Assembly (NCBI RefSeq): GCF_964355755.1
Contig: NC_092671.1
Location: 38,643,304-38,707,303, forward strand
Length of the DNA stretch: 64,000 nt
Reading direction: 5' to 3'
From: Antedon mediterranea
Lineage: Eukaryota > Echinodermata > Crinoidea > Comatulida > Antedonidae
Shown: one piece after another, positions 21,403 to 33,600 of the stretch
Layout: every line of letters starts with the position of its first letter
How positions within the stretch are numbered: position 1 is the stretch's first letter
The notes under the pieces: generated by a model
The model's database searches: none
Told to the model about the DNA's origin: nothing
Seen by the model: the letters and a program-made list of their open reading frames with translations, nothing else
Translations under genes and position numbers: made by a program

Positions 21403-22691
21403 ATGCCTCTCATAGAAGGAATTGGCGACGAGGTGACAATAGTCATGTCCATCCTCCTTCTGGTCATCACGATGACCATAGCATGGATCTCAACATTGGT
21501 ATCGGAACGTCCTACAACCTCGTTGACCTTCACACGAAATGAGTATCTTGATCAAGACCTCATTCAAGAGGATGAACTGCCAGAAGAAGTTTATAATGAA
21601 ATTGACAACAATGCAACAGACAATGCTACAGACAATGCTACAGACATCGACCATGAGGTTGAAAATATTGCCCCTAGTGAAGAGGTCACAGAATCTGATG
21701 TCTTAAATGACCCTGATATGACATCATTGCCTGATATTCCGCAGGACACAAACCGTATTAATAATCAAAACTCTGAAGAAACATTAGAAAGTAATGACAA
21801 TGACGAGGTACTGCCAAGTATGGACAGCAGTTGTGAAAAAGACACAAACGATTCAAATAAAACTGAAGAATGTAACAAGGCTGATTCAGCTAGTAATCAA
21901 TCTGAAATTAAACAGGAGAAGGATATACCATCTGAACACATAGATTTAACTTTATCAGAACCTAATAATATATCAATTGATAATGACGTCGTTGAAGAGA
22001 TTCGTATTAGATTGAAATTTTTAAATGAAAGTGAACGAACTGTTAATGTTAATCCGAATGTCACACTATCACAATTCAAAAGGTAAAAACTTTCTTTCTA
22101 TTTAGTATTACTTGCAGCTTTTGTTGAGTGCTTCACTGATTTTGCTCTAAAGCTCTGTCCACACTATCAAACTAGTTTGACAAAAAAAAGTGTGATGGGC
22201 CCAAATATGGTAGTGATATGCTCAAATATTGTAGTGATATGACATAATCATGTCCATATATGGGTACATCACATTTTTTTGTCACACATAAAGTTTGATA
22301 GTGTAGACAGAGCTTTAAATGATAATTTTCTTTTCTTTACAGAGATGCATTTGTTGAAGAGATTAGTCAAGGATTAACATTACGTCTGATATTAAATGGC
22401 CACATATTACAGGAAGACCAAAGGACTCTCTCTCAACTTAACATCAACAATAACTGTGTTATACACTGCCAAATTCTAGAGGCGCGTACAACGACAAATG
22501 CTGCACCCATTGTCAATAACTCCGAACTAGATATAGGTCAAATTATGATTCCAATGTTTGCGGTCCTCTTAGGTTTAGTATGGTATGTCAGGTTAGAATA
22601 TAGACACCTCTTTACTGCTACTTCCACCCTGTCTCTGCTTGGTGTTAGTGTCTTGTTCTTCTTGGCTGTCTTAGCTTCTTGGAGATCTTAA
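21403..22691 (+). CDS. Transmembrane and ubiquitin-like domain protein (TMUB1/TMUB2-like)
   Basis: Two coding exons, 21,403-22,082 and 22,343-22,691, encode 342 residues (human TMUB1 246, TMUB2 321). The start is the ATG in AAAGATGCCTCTC, nine bases after a splice acceptor (TTACACAG); the N-terminus LIEGIGDEV is a family hallmark. Residues about 11-30 form a first membrane segment. A long acidic, low-complexity linker follows, with an ATDN-type repeat near residues 67-80. A ubiquitin-like domain starts at RIRLKFLNESE near residue 205 and continues through exon 2 (LRLILNGHILQEDQ, then CVIHCQI). Two C-terminal hydrophobic segments follow. The ancestral single gene would precede the vertebrate TMUB1/TMUB2 split. 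Vertebrate members act in ER-associated degradation and receptor recycling. Function here is by homology only. Confidence 0.93.
22148..22318. mobile_element. Family-1 MITE, reference-quality copy in TMUB intron
   Basis: Family description: a 120-170 bp palindrome with inverted ends AAGCTCTGTCTACACTATC, flanked in most copies by TA. Inside are words GTGTGATGTGCCCAAATATG, one or two GTAGTGATATG modules, CATCATGTCCATATATGG and the complement of the outer parts. This copy has the doubled GTAGTGATATG module. It occupies most of the 260 bp intron of the TMUB-like gene. No coding capacity. Confidence 0.93.
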
Positions 22692-22706
22692 TTTAAGAAC
22701 ATTATA

Positions 22707-22852
22707 TAATGCTCTGTCTACACTCTCAAACTTTATGTGATGAAAAATGTGATGTGCTCATATATGGATACAATGACATCATATCACTAACATATTTGGG
22801 CACATCACACTTTTTTTGTGAAACTAGTTTGATAGTGTGGACAGAGCTTTAT
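22707..22852. mobile_element. Family-1 MITE copy after TMUB stop
   Basis: A full copy starting 16 bases after the TMUB-like stop codon (GCTCTGTCTACACTCTC at left, GTGTGGACAGAGCTTTA at right), so it probably forms part of the 3' UTR. Confidence 0.9.
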
Positions 22853-22991
22853 ATTCCTCTCTCAAAACCATCGTATACTGTACCATTGCATAGCCTGTGG
22901 TTTGCATAGTGTGTACCCCAGTGTGTGTAAAGTCCCAATTTTTGATAAGCTATGTGAAAGGGTACAGTAAAGCAACTTGACTTGTTATCCT

Positions 22992-23190
22992 TAAAGCCAA
23001 TTTACACAGTCGAGTGGTAACAGTAAGCAGAAAACCTTTTAGCTTGTCCCAAGTAGAATCTGTAAGTAGAATCTGTATCCTGAGAGGAATCCGCCCGTCC
23101 GCTCCACGTTGTGTGTAAATGGTCATAACAAATAACATAGATTCAATACTTCTATTACTGTTACCGCTCATCTGTGTAAATCGGCCTTTA
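22992..23190. mobile_element. Family-4 MITE copy
   Basis: Inverted ends TTAAAGCCAATTTACACAG and CTGTGTAAATCGGCCTTTA, with GGTAACAG next to the left end and its complement at the right. A second copy is at 36,003. Confidence 0.88.
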
Positions 23191-23365
23191 CACACCAAGC
23201 CCTAAAGAAATCATGATAAAATTGTGAGTTTTTAAAAATGCTAATTTTTTTGGTAAATTTATACCCGATAAAATAATGTTGCCAAAGACGTAAAAAAAAA
23301 TAGTCCTTTTAGTATGAGTTTACAAATACTGATCATACATATATTTAAAGGATGGTCATCCTTTT

Positions 23366-23721
23366 ACCCCGATTTTTCCACTAGGCGTATTTGTTCGCGC
23401 AAATCCATAAAAATCCCCTATTCTCTTTCCACTACAATAGCTGCATGGTTCATGTTCCTCGCGTGGCTGCTGAGCTTTTCGATTCGCATGAGTGCTCATG
23501 ATGAAAGTGTCGTAGCTCATTTCCTGAGCTCTGATTGGTTGTGCAATATTTCGGTTAGCACAAGGGAGAAACAATTCAAACTAGTAAATTTCGCTGCAGC
23601 GAAAAATCAGAGGAACTAGAATTCATCGCAGAAGGAAGTATACCAGACGGAAACTCGCATGCGCATAGCATGACGCTTTCGATTCGCGCGAACAAATTCG
23701 CCTAGTGGAAAATCGGCTTTA
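23366..23721. mobile_element. Family-3 inverted-repeat element
   Basis: The left end (CGATTTTTCCACTAGGCGTA, then TTTGTTCGCGC) and right end (GCGCGAACAAATTCGCCTAG, then TGGAAAATCGG) form a ~32 bp terminal inverted repeat around ~290 bp of non-coding DNA. Confidence 0.88.
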
Positions 23722-23917
23722 CTTAAGTATGTACGGTATATATGAATTATTGCAACTATGTGTTTTTAAATATTCATTGTGTATTATATCCATAGATACC
23801 GAAGTGCATTTTATATACAGTTTATATTTATTTTCAAACATTTTAACTCGCGAAAAGACAAAAACAGTTACAGCAAATGGATGTGATTTAATGCAATAAC
23901 TTTACATTATTTGATTT

Positions 23918-24034
23918 AAGCTTCGTTTCCACTTGGATTAAACTTCCCAAGTAATTTGACCAATCATGACACAATGGAACATTTGAACTGTCAATCGTGA
24001 TTGGTCAATTCACTGGAATGTCCAAGCTTTATGC
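23918..24034. mobile_element. Family-6 hairpin MITE, decayed
   Basis: Ends AAGCTTCGTTTCCACTTGGA and TGGAATGTCCAAGCTT flank TTTGACCAATCATGA and its complement-like TGATTGGTCAATTCA. The same plan is sharper at 49,716. Confidence 0.7.
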
Positions 24035-25951
24035 ATGATTTTTTTACTTTTTTGAATGTATCTGTAACATTCAATAAAACTGCACAAAACCCAGACTTTT
24101 TGTGCAATTGACTAAATATGTTGTATATTTCTTTTATATGTGTATTGGTATATACATTCATCTAGACTTGCCCCAAGTCTGTATTTTTAAAATTTATTTG
24201 TTTTCATTTTGACCGCGATTTTTGTCTGAAAAAAATCCAAAATCAAGTAGTATACGTATGAAACGCCATATGTGCCAAAATATTTATCTTTTTACTAATA
24301 TTAGGACAAAACTCTGTCTGGAACCCAGACTAACATTCATCATAAAAATCATGATTTTATTAGTCAACAGTTAAGGAAATTCAGCTCATGCTCTTTACAG
24401 ACATACAGTACTGTATGATAGCGACAAGTTCTACCATGATCATCACACCGGGAGATGATCCTCTACTCTCTTTAAATAGTGTACATGCGCATTGTATTTA
24501 CATGAGAATAACAGCTTTACATCCCATCTGAAGGACCATCTTTGTACATCTAAATTAAATATGACACTTTAACAATTTCTTGACCAATTCAACTTTAATA
24601 GAATATCAATGTGCTACATAATTAAATTTAAAGCTTGTTGGAATGAAACTAACACAATCATTTTACAGGAATAATATAAATGACATTAAAAGCAAAGGTC
24701 AATCAATACCCTTTGACCTTGAGAGGTCACCAGCTATTTGGGTCAACAAAGTCAAAATGTTGTAAACAAACTCATATGGAAAGGGCACATATTTTAACTA
24801 TAGAGGGTGCACTTTACCTAAAAAATGTTTTAATGTACATTTTAAAATTATTATTTCATACCTAACATGCAATATTACTTTTGTAAACGAATCCAAATAT
24901 TTGAATATTATTAAAGAGTGAATTGCTTCTTTTATTAATAAATTCTTACCAAATTCACAAAAATAGTACCGTAATTATGCAATTTACAAGTATTGGAATA
25001 CTTTTGAAGTTTGTTTCAAAAATATAATGTATGGTTTTAGCCGCCAGGGAAGATCACCCTCTTCCCTAGTTTTAGCACACAGTAAATAACAAGCCTCTCC
25101 TATTGGCCAGTTCATTGCGTTACATGGCATTACAATATGAGTGTGACCAGAGTTTTCTAACACAAGAGGGTGACCCAGAATTTCTATTAGAAGATGGGTG
25201 GTTTTATTTGTTTCTATGCGAACACAGGAATAGCCCCTTGCAATATGGAGTTAATGTTACATCATCATTTATCAGCTTTTAAGATATTTCTGCATAAATT
25301 ACTTTACAGCACCAATTACATAAGAATGTAAAATATGTTTATTTTATTAATACTAATATATATATATAGGCTATCTTAAGGACGGTTTTTGATTTTGAAA
25401 ACTTTAATTTTTTTTTTCAGGAAATATTTTTGTAATGTTATTTTTACCTATTGGAATTTAATTTTTCAATTTGTATGAACTTAAAATTAGTTACAGAGGT
25501 TCCGATTTGATACTATGGTAGTTTGTGTCTATTAAATATAGTAATAATGCAGGGACCACGGGGTACTTACAACTCTGTACTAAGAGTGTGGTGCGTTGTA
25601 ACTCATAAATAGAGGGCGCTTCACAAAAAATAAATGGCTTAAAAAAAAAAAATTTGCAAGGATTACTACCTGTACATACTTTTAGTAAATATGTTAATAG
25701 CACACAATTCTCGGGTACCTGAATTTGGAAATATTTAAAATTAAATAATGTAATTTGCATAGAAAACATTTTGACAAAATTTATAGGCAATTTTGTTTGC
25801 AAATATCACTACAATATTATATAATAGAAAACCAATTTAAGAAATTGGTTAAAAATAATACTTTCATGCGTTAAATTTAAGTTACATTTGAGTGACTCGG
25901 TAATTCAACTAACCCACGCAGTCTGCCACGCACTTGTTTAATTAGCGAACG
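24035..25951. other. Gene-free intergenic DNA
   Basis: Between the TMUB-like 3' end and the LASP1 3' end I see no exon. The interval is AT-rich with short homopolymers. AGATCACCCTCTT at about 25,051 and AAGAGGGTGACCC near 25,165 are roughly inverted and may be ends of a small decayed element. Confidence 0.5.
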
Positions 25952-26205
25952 ACCTCAATTTTGAACCCTAGTATCCCTATGTATATTTATCAACAGGGTT
26001 TGGTGGGGTTTGGCGGGGGGAGGGGGAGGGAGTGTTTAGACAGTGGTCTCAATTTTGAACCCTAGTATCCCTATGTATATTTATCAACAGGGTTTGGTGG
26101 GGTTTGGCGGGGGGAGGGGGAGGGAGTGTTTAGACAGTGGTCTCAATTTTGAACCCTAGTATCCCATGTATATTTATCAACAGGGTTTAGAGGGGTGGGG
26201 GTTAA
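25952..26205 (+). repeat. 94 bp tandem repeat, 2.7 copies, G-rich
   Basis: GAACCCTAG starts at 25,963, 26,057 and 26,151, giving a period of exactly 94. The first two copies are almost identical and each holds GGGGTTTGGCGGGGGGAGGG followed by further GGG runs, a strong G-quadruplex pattern. The third copy is truncated. Confidence 0.93.
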
Positions 26206-26780
26206 ATGGGTGAGCTGGGAAAGTTAAATACCAAATGAAATATTTCACACTAAAGAATCAGTTTTCCACATTAATCAAGGACAGGTGTTTTATATCAAAG
26301 ATATATATCAATGTCCATATATTATAATTATTTACTATATTAATATTTCAGAATAAACTTTTTATAATTAGGCACACTTGTTTAGTAAGGGTACTACAAA
26401 CGTCTTTACATTACAGGAATAACCTGTATACAAGTCATTAAAAAAAATATTTTAATTTAAAGGAAAATATAAAATCCAAAGCAATGACAATTTGTCATGC
26501 CTTTGATACTTTTTAAATCAATTCTTTAACTATTTTGTTTTTAAGAAAACTTAGCAATTTCTGGACGTCTCTGATTGTTTTAATAAAGATACCTTTATAT
26601 TTAAAATGAAAATACAATTCAATGTTAGCTATATGGTTGCTATGTAGATCATGCTGCCTTAATTTGTTTTGGATTCATTGGCAATTACTAAATGAGTTGC
26701 TTTCAATTTTAGGCAAGTTTTCACTTAATACAAAAACAATAAAATAAGTTATGCAATATGGCCGCCACAGATCAGGACAA

Positions 26781-27289
26781 TAGGGAGGTTTTGCAACCTT
26801 ACGAATACGATAACGAAAACGGATACGTCATACATTTGTGAAACTTTTGAGGTGATCCCCATTTCATATTCGTAAAGCGTTTTTGTGTTGACGAATATCA
26901 CCAGTCATATTCGTAACTACAAAACGAGTATAGTTTTTGATCTATTTTGCACATTTTGCATTTGAATCATGAATGATTCATGATTATAATATAATTATAG
27001 ATTTATTGAAAGTAATTTACTAAAGTAATTTACTAAAATGCAAGTCAATTTTGATAAATAGCAGTTTTTAAAGTCCTCACTCGCTTTGATGTTACGCTAG
27101 GCCTAGGCAGCCAAGCACCAAGCAACACGTACCCGCGCTTCGCTCAAATTTACCGCAGTCATATTTTCGACGCGCCTCAATATTTTGTTGCCATGCGAAA
27201 CAGATTTTTTTATGGCTTACGAAAACGAATACGTGTGCGTGACGTATCCGTTTTCGTTATCGTATTCGTAAGATTGCGAAACCTCTCTA
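26781..27289. mobile_element. Family-5 inverted-repeat element, 509 bp
   Basis: A ~48 bp terminal inverted repeat begins TAGGGAGGTTTTGCAACCTT and continues as ACGAATACGATAACGAAAAC; the right end is the near-exact complement, with differences mostly in the first 20 bases. The interior is non-coding. Confidence 0.92.
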
Positions 27290-27651
27290 CTATTATCCAG
27301 TTAACTACAAAGTTTAGTATGTTGAATAGCTAGCTACAAGACTTGGAAGCTAACACATTCTAAACATCATATGAGCTAAATATACTAAACAATTACAGTA
27401 ATATCAAAATGCAATGTATATAAACATCATAATTTAAACAAAAAACTATGAAGTATGTATTATTTTATAATTTGATAAAATCAAAGAGAAAAGGAATTAA
27501 AATTTTATGTTATTTACAATTTGAGTATAGATAGTACCTCAGAGTAACATGATGTTTTAGTTTTAATTCTTTTCCCGTAACACAGACCTATTTTTAAAAA
27601 AATCATCTAAATTTACGCTCTGCACAAAAATCGCTGGATTACTAAGGCTAT

Positions 27652-30600
27652 CTAAACTTTCTCAACATAGTTTGAGGGCAGCATTCCTGTTCGACCTGTA
27701 CTCTCGACCGTTCCCGTCATCCATCCATCGTCTATGATCTCGGGGTTGATGATGAAATCGCCCTCGGAAAATGATACTTCATCATGGTCTGCAGCAGCGT
27801 AGTCGTAAAGCGCAACGTACCTCGTACTTCCCTGCAAAAATAACAAAATGTGGAGAAAAAAGTTGTAGCCTATAAATAGTGTTGTAAATGGTTGATGAGA
27901 TTGCAAATGGTTAATACGGCTTTACCACGTTGAAACACCGGTTCTCGTCAGATCACCAAAGTTAAGCAACGTTGAGCCTGGTTAGAGCTTGGATGGGAGA
28001 CCATCTGGGAATACCGGGTGCTGTATATGGAGCTGGGGTTCCATTAGGCATTTGAAATCAGCACTGCTGACTCTTATAGCAGCCCCTGGATCTAGTATCT
28101 GCCTCAGACGTATTGGCTTATGCCTTTCCTCTGGTCAAGGTGGGCTCTTGATCAATGTTAGGACCAATCAAGGTGCTTTAAATAGTCCTGGCTTTGTTTG
28201 TATCAAACCTGTTAGTGGCGGTAATTATCGCTGTTGGTTTCGATTGAATAAAATAAAAAAAAAAAAAATTTCACAAAAAGTTTTTCTCACTTTACAAACA
28301 TGGTTTATTATCTGTATAAAATTGAGTTATACCCATGAGGTTTGTTCACGCTCAATTATTTATTTATAGTGAGTGGCCGAGCGGTTAAGAAAGTGGAACC
28401 ATAATTACGTAGATAAAATTGACAAGGGTTCAAGTCTCACTCGCTCCTAGTTCTGGTGGTAGAACGAGTCTTCTCGGATAGGGACTAAAAACCGTAGGTC
28501 CAGTGTACACATCTGGCTTATGTGCACTTTAAAGAACCTAGTACATCTTTTGAGATTAGTAGGGGGTTACGCCGGTGTACTATTACATCACAGCCACTGA
28601 TCATAATTGGGCCCTCTGGGAGACCAGTCTTTGACTGAAGAGGTTACCCAGTATAAATAAATAATTAACTAACTCTACCCCTAGGATTTGGCTTCGCTGG
28701 TGGGTAGGTCACCTACAGGCCCATTGAGGGATGCCCATTGAGGGAGGGAAATGTTGGCAGATTGTATTCTTACCTGTACAGGAGCATGACCTCCAGCCTG
28801 TGGATATACTACTGCAGGTTGGTGTGCTATAAACAGAATATATAACAATCCTTTTAAAAAAAATACAAATTCAATTCGATCTAAAAATTGGATTAACAAA
28901 AGAATTACACAAAATAAATTTGTTAAAATGTGATTTTCTATCTTTAATATGTGTTAGTTAATTAAATTAGACTTAAAATTAATTGAACAAATATTTTGTT
29001 ATTTTAATTAAATCAAAATACTGTGTTCAATAAAAAAAATTAAATATATTTTAGTTAATACATCAGACAAACGAAACTATTAATAGGACGACAACAAAAT
29101 GGGACATGCTTTTTAAAAAAAAATCAAATCATTCCACATTAAAGAATATCTTGGAACACTCCATAAAGTCAACCATTCGAGAAGCTAACCATTCCAACAT
29201 TATCAATACAGCCTGTATTGGCAGAGTCTAGAGAGCAACCATTCCACATTCTCAATACAGCCTGTATTGGCAGAGTCTAGACAGCAACCATTCCACATTC
29301 TCAATACAGCCTGTATTGCCAGAGTCTAGACAGCAACCATTCCACATTCTCAATACAGCCTGTATTGGCAGAGTCTAGACAGCAACCATTCCACATTCTC
29401 AATACAGCCTGTATCAGCAGAGTCTATAGACCAACCATATCATTTTTTCAACAAATCTAATTTTGGACATAGTTATTGCAATTCAAAACACATACCGGTA
29501 CACAAAAAAAACTAAATTGATATTCACCCATGCTTTTATTTAAAAAATTAGTTGAAATATCAAATTTGATAATAAAGTAAATATTATTTACAAAAGATAC
29601 CACTGGGATAAAACATAATAGAACAATGAATTATTTTAATGAAAAAAAATAAAACAGAAATTAATAATGTATCTACAGAAAAAATAATATGTATTATGTA
29701 AACATCAAAAGAAAACCAATAAAATTATTAAACTATTTCTTATTATTATAATACCTACGGATGGTGTATACATTCAACTAACATAATAAACAGATTTAAT
29801 AGAACAAGTATGTCAACAAACAAGTATGTAAACAAACAAGTATGTCAACAAACAAGTATGTCAACAAACAAGTATGTCAACAAACAAGTATGTTAACAAA
29901 CAAGTATGTCAACAAAGAAATAAACATGTATGTAAACAAACAAACATGTATGTAAACAAACAAGTATGTAAACAAACAAACAAACAAACATGTTTGTAAA
30001 CAAACAAACATGCATGCAAACAAACAAGTATGTAAACAAACAAACAAACATGTATGTAAACAAACAATTATGTAAACAAAGAAACAAACATGTATGTAAA
30101 CAAACAAGTATGTAAACAAACAAACAAACATGTATGTAAACAAACAAACAAACATGTTTGTAAACAAACAAACAAACATGTATGTCAACAAACAAGTATG
30201 TAAACAAACAAACATGTATGTAAACAAACAAGCATGTTAACAAACAAACATGTTTGTAAACAAACAAACACGTATGTAAACAAACAAGTATGTTAACAAA
30301 CAAACAAACATGTATGTAAACAAACATGTATGTAAACAAACAGGTATGTTAACAAACAAACAAACATGTATGTAAACAAACAAACATGTATGTATGTAAA
30401 CAAACAAACAAACATGTATGTAAACAAACATGTATGTAAACAAACAAACAAACAAACATGTATGTCAACAAACAAGTATGTAAACAAACAAACATGTATG
30501 TAAAGAAACAAACATGTATGTTAACAAACAAACATGTATGTAAACAAACAAGTATGTTAACAAAGAAACAAACATGTTTGTAAACAAACAAACACGTATG

Positions 30601-33600
30601 TAAACAAACATGTATGTTAACAAACAAACAAACAAACATGTTTGTAAACAAACAAACAAACATGTTTGTAAACAAACAAACATGTTTGTAAACAAACAAA
30701 CATGTTTGTAAACAAACAAACATGTTTGTAAACAAACAAACAAAACAAACAAACATGTTTGTAAACAAACATGTTTGTAAACAAACAAACATGTATGTAA
30801 ACAAACATGTATGTTAACATACAAACAAACAAACATGTATGTAAACATACAAACAAACATGTATGTAAACAAACAAGTATGTTAACATACAAACAAACAT
30901 GTATGTAAACAAACAAACATGTATGTAAACATACAAACAAACATGTATGTAAACAAACAAACATGTATGTTAACATAAAAACATGTTTTTAATGATATGA
31001 TTTCTATAATGAATGTAATGTAATGTTATTAAACAATATTTCTCATAAATTTCTCAAACAATAACACTACAGTACTAAGACAATGTTATACACTACAGTA
31101 CTAAGACAATGTTATACACTACAGTACTAAGACAATGTTATACATTCTTTTTTCTGTCAACCACTTTAAATATTTTCCCCCAAAAAATTAAAAAATAAGC
31201 AACAATTCATTCACACCTAGCCCCACTTTGACTGTCAAAAATCAATCTATTCAGAATTGTTATGGGGGTTAAATGAAGGAGTTTAAAGGTTGTAGTATCA
31301 TAATTCATAAATATTACTTGTGTGAGTGAGATATAGAGGTTGCCAAATCTGGGTCAATAGGGCAAATACTGACCAAGATATAAATACATAAACACTTAAA
31401 AATAAGCTACCTTAAATAGCTAACTATAATCTAAATGACCTATATTAGTTTTAAGGACAAATAATTTACAAACTCTCAAACATAACAATACTCAATTTTA
31501 AATTCCACACTCTATTATACAATTATATTTACAGTATGTTATTTAGTATTTATTACAACAACATGAAATTAATTTGATTAAAACATTATTTATCAAGTTA
31601 ATATAAACATACTGTACTAGTAGTCTGGTAGCGTATTAAAAGAAAGTTTAAAACCAATATTAATATTGTTTCGACGACTTACATACTAAAACACGCTTAT
31701 AATTAAATTCTGACAAAGTCCACTACATAGCTGTTGGAGATAGTAGTCTTAGGGAAGAGTGGTTGCCATTCATTTCAATATCAATTCATGCAATTGTCAT
31801 GAAAATGATCACTCCATGCCGACATTGCAATCTATATCTTTATCACCGATACAAACACATAGCTTTTGATATAGGAAATTTAAAATTTGATATCTTAATC
31901 TCCATTAAATACTTTATTTTTGGTCAATAATATTAGCAATGATAATATCATAAGCTTTTATCATCTGGCGAGTGGTACCCAGCTTGCTTCTGGTGGTGCA
32001 CATAGCATACACTAAGTATTGAACTGGTTTCACTAAAATAGACACATGCATATCATTTTTTAAATAGGGCAACTGAAAGGTTTCTTTAAAATTTAAAACT
32101 CCAAATGCATTTGAATACCCACAAACCCTTTCTGTGTTTATTTTTATCATGTGATCAAAAGCCATGTGATGCTGAAATGGATGTTTTGGCTAAAATCTAT
32201 TCTAAATAGGTTATGAATATTCATCAGGTCATTCTAGCAACTGGCTCTTCAATCCTTTACACTTACCCCATTCATTGCCAATTGCTAGGTGCCAAGAAAA
32301 CAATCAAGATTAAAAAAAAAAACCAAAGAAAACATAAATGCTTTAATGCTACCCAAAATAAACTTGTTGACAATATTGAAACAAATTTTGAATAAAATAA
32401 GAGTTATACTTCATATCCCATTTCATTTTAATATTTAAAAAACTGTAATAAAATTATATAAAAATACACAAAATATTAATTGTTAAAAAAAATTAAACAA
32501 TAATGTAAATGAATGATTTGTACGGTAAATGATATATATATTTTAGAATTTGAATTTTTAAAAAAGGAATTCAAAATTAAAATGTTTTCTGACTAACCTT
32601 CTTGGAGGTCTCGCATTGGATTATACTCAGCTGGTTCAGCAGGATTTGTATCAGTGCGAGATTCAACAGAAATAACAGGTGTCGGTTCATCAGAAATCAC
32701 AGGTGTTGGTTCATCAGAAATCACAGTTGTTGGTTCATCAGAAATCACAGTTGTTGGTTCATCAGAAATCACAGGTGTTGGTTCATCAGAAATCACAGTT
32801 GTTGATTCATCAGAAATCACAGGTGTTGGTTCATCAGAAATCACAGTTGTTGGTTCATCAGAAATCACAGTTGTTGGTTCATCAGAAATCACAGTTGTTG
32901 GTTCATCAGAGATCACAGGTGTTGGTTCATCAGAAATCACAGGTGTTGGTTCATCAGAAATCACAGGTGTTTGTTCGACAGAAATCACAGGTGTTGGTTC
33001 ATCAGAAATCACAGGTGTTGGTTCATCAGAAATCACAGGTGTTGGTTCATCAGAAATCACAGGCGTGGGTGTAATAGTAGAGGAATCAGGTTGTTCGAGA
33101 GGTAGAGTTTTAAGATGAACTGTTATGAAAGATAAAACAATGAATAAATAATACACAACATATTTCCAACAGCCATCTCAATAATGAAATAGTAGTAGGG
33201 AGATTAATACAAAATTTAAAAGATATAATATTGGGAGAAAATGAGCCGGTCTACTAATACTAATCTCTTCACTAGAATTTCCCATTGTTATTCTGGTAAA
33301 ATAAACATGAATTTGGACATTGAGCAAATTCTTAGTAGAGTATTTGATATCTACAATTTGGCCAGTATCACAACACTCACCTATGATGCTGGTACACAGG
33401 AAGAAATATGATGAAACTGTTAGTGTTCATGCACTATGCACACAAATCAGTTTTTAGGAAGGTTATCATTGAAAAATCAGACACAGTGTATCAGAAGTGT
33501 TACAGAGGCCAGATTAGGTTTCTAATAAAAAATGTACAATTTGTGACATTATGAAAGTCATAAATGTCAAATGAAGGAACCTCCAGCAAAGATGCACAAA

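Noticed and set aside
27914-28025. Functional 5S rRNA gene
   Set aside because: The 5' end is shortened, several paired positions are changed and there is no T-run terminator after the 5S end; the sequence continues into a SINE body with an A-rich tail.
28369-28445. Genuine tRNA gene (Ser/Leu type)
   Set aside because: Only boxes A and B are convincing. The acceptor and anticodon stems do not pair well and the SINE body is shared with 50,045.
29183-29433. CRISPR-like array
   Set aside because: The 49 bp units are contiguous with no unique spacers, and the DNA is nuclear eukaryotic. It is a minisatellite.
29877-30976. Long overlapping minus-strand ORFs rich in F, V, C, L, T, Y
   Set aside because: They are translations of the ACAAACATGTATGTAA array in all frames. 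The repeat lacks stop words; no non-repetitive coding part or splice context supports a protein.
32602-33118. Plus-strand ORFs across the 24 bp repeat (EITGVGSS-type and HQKSQVLV-type)
   Set aside because: A 24 bp unit without stops is open in several frames. Only the minus-strand frame has matching splice sites and phase with a known gene.
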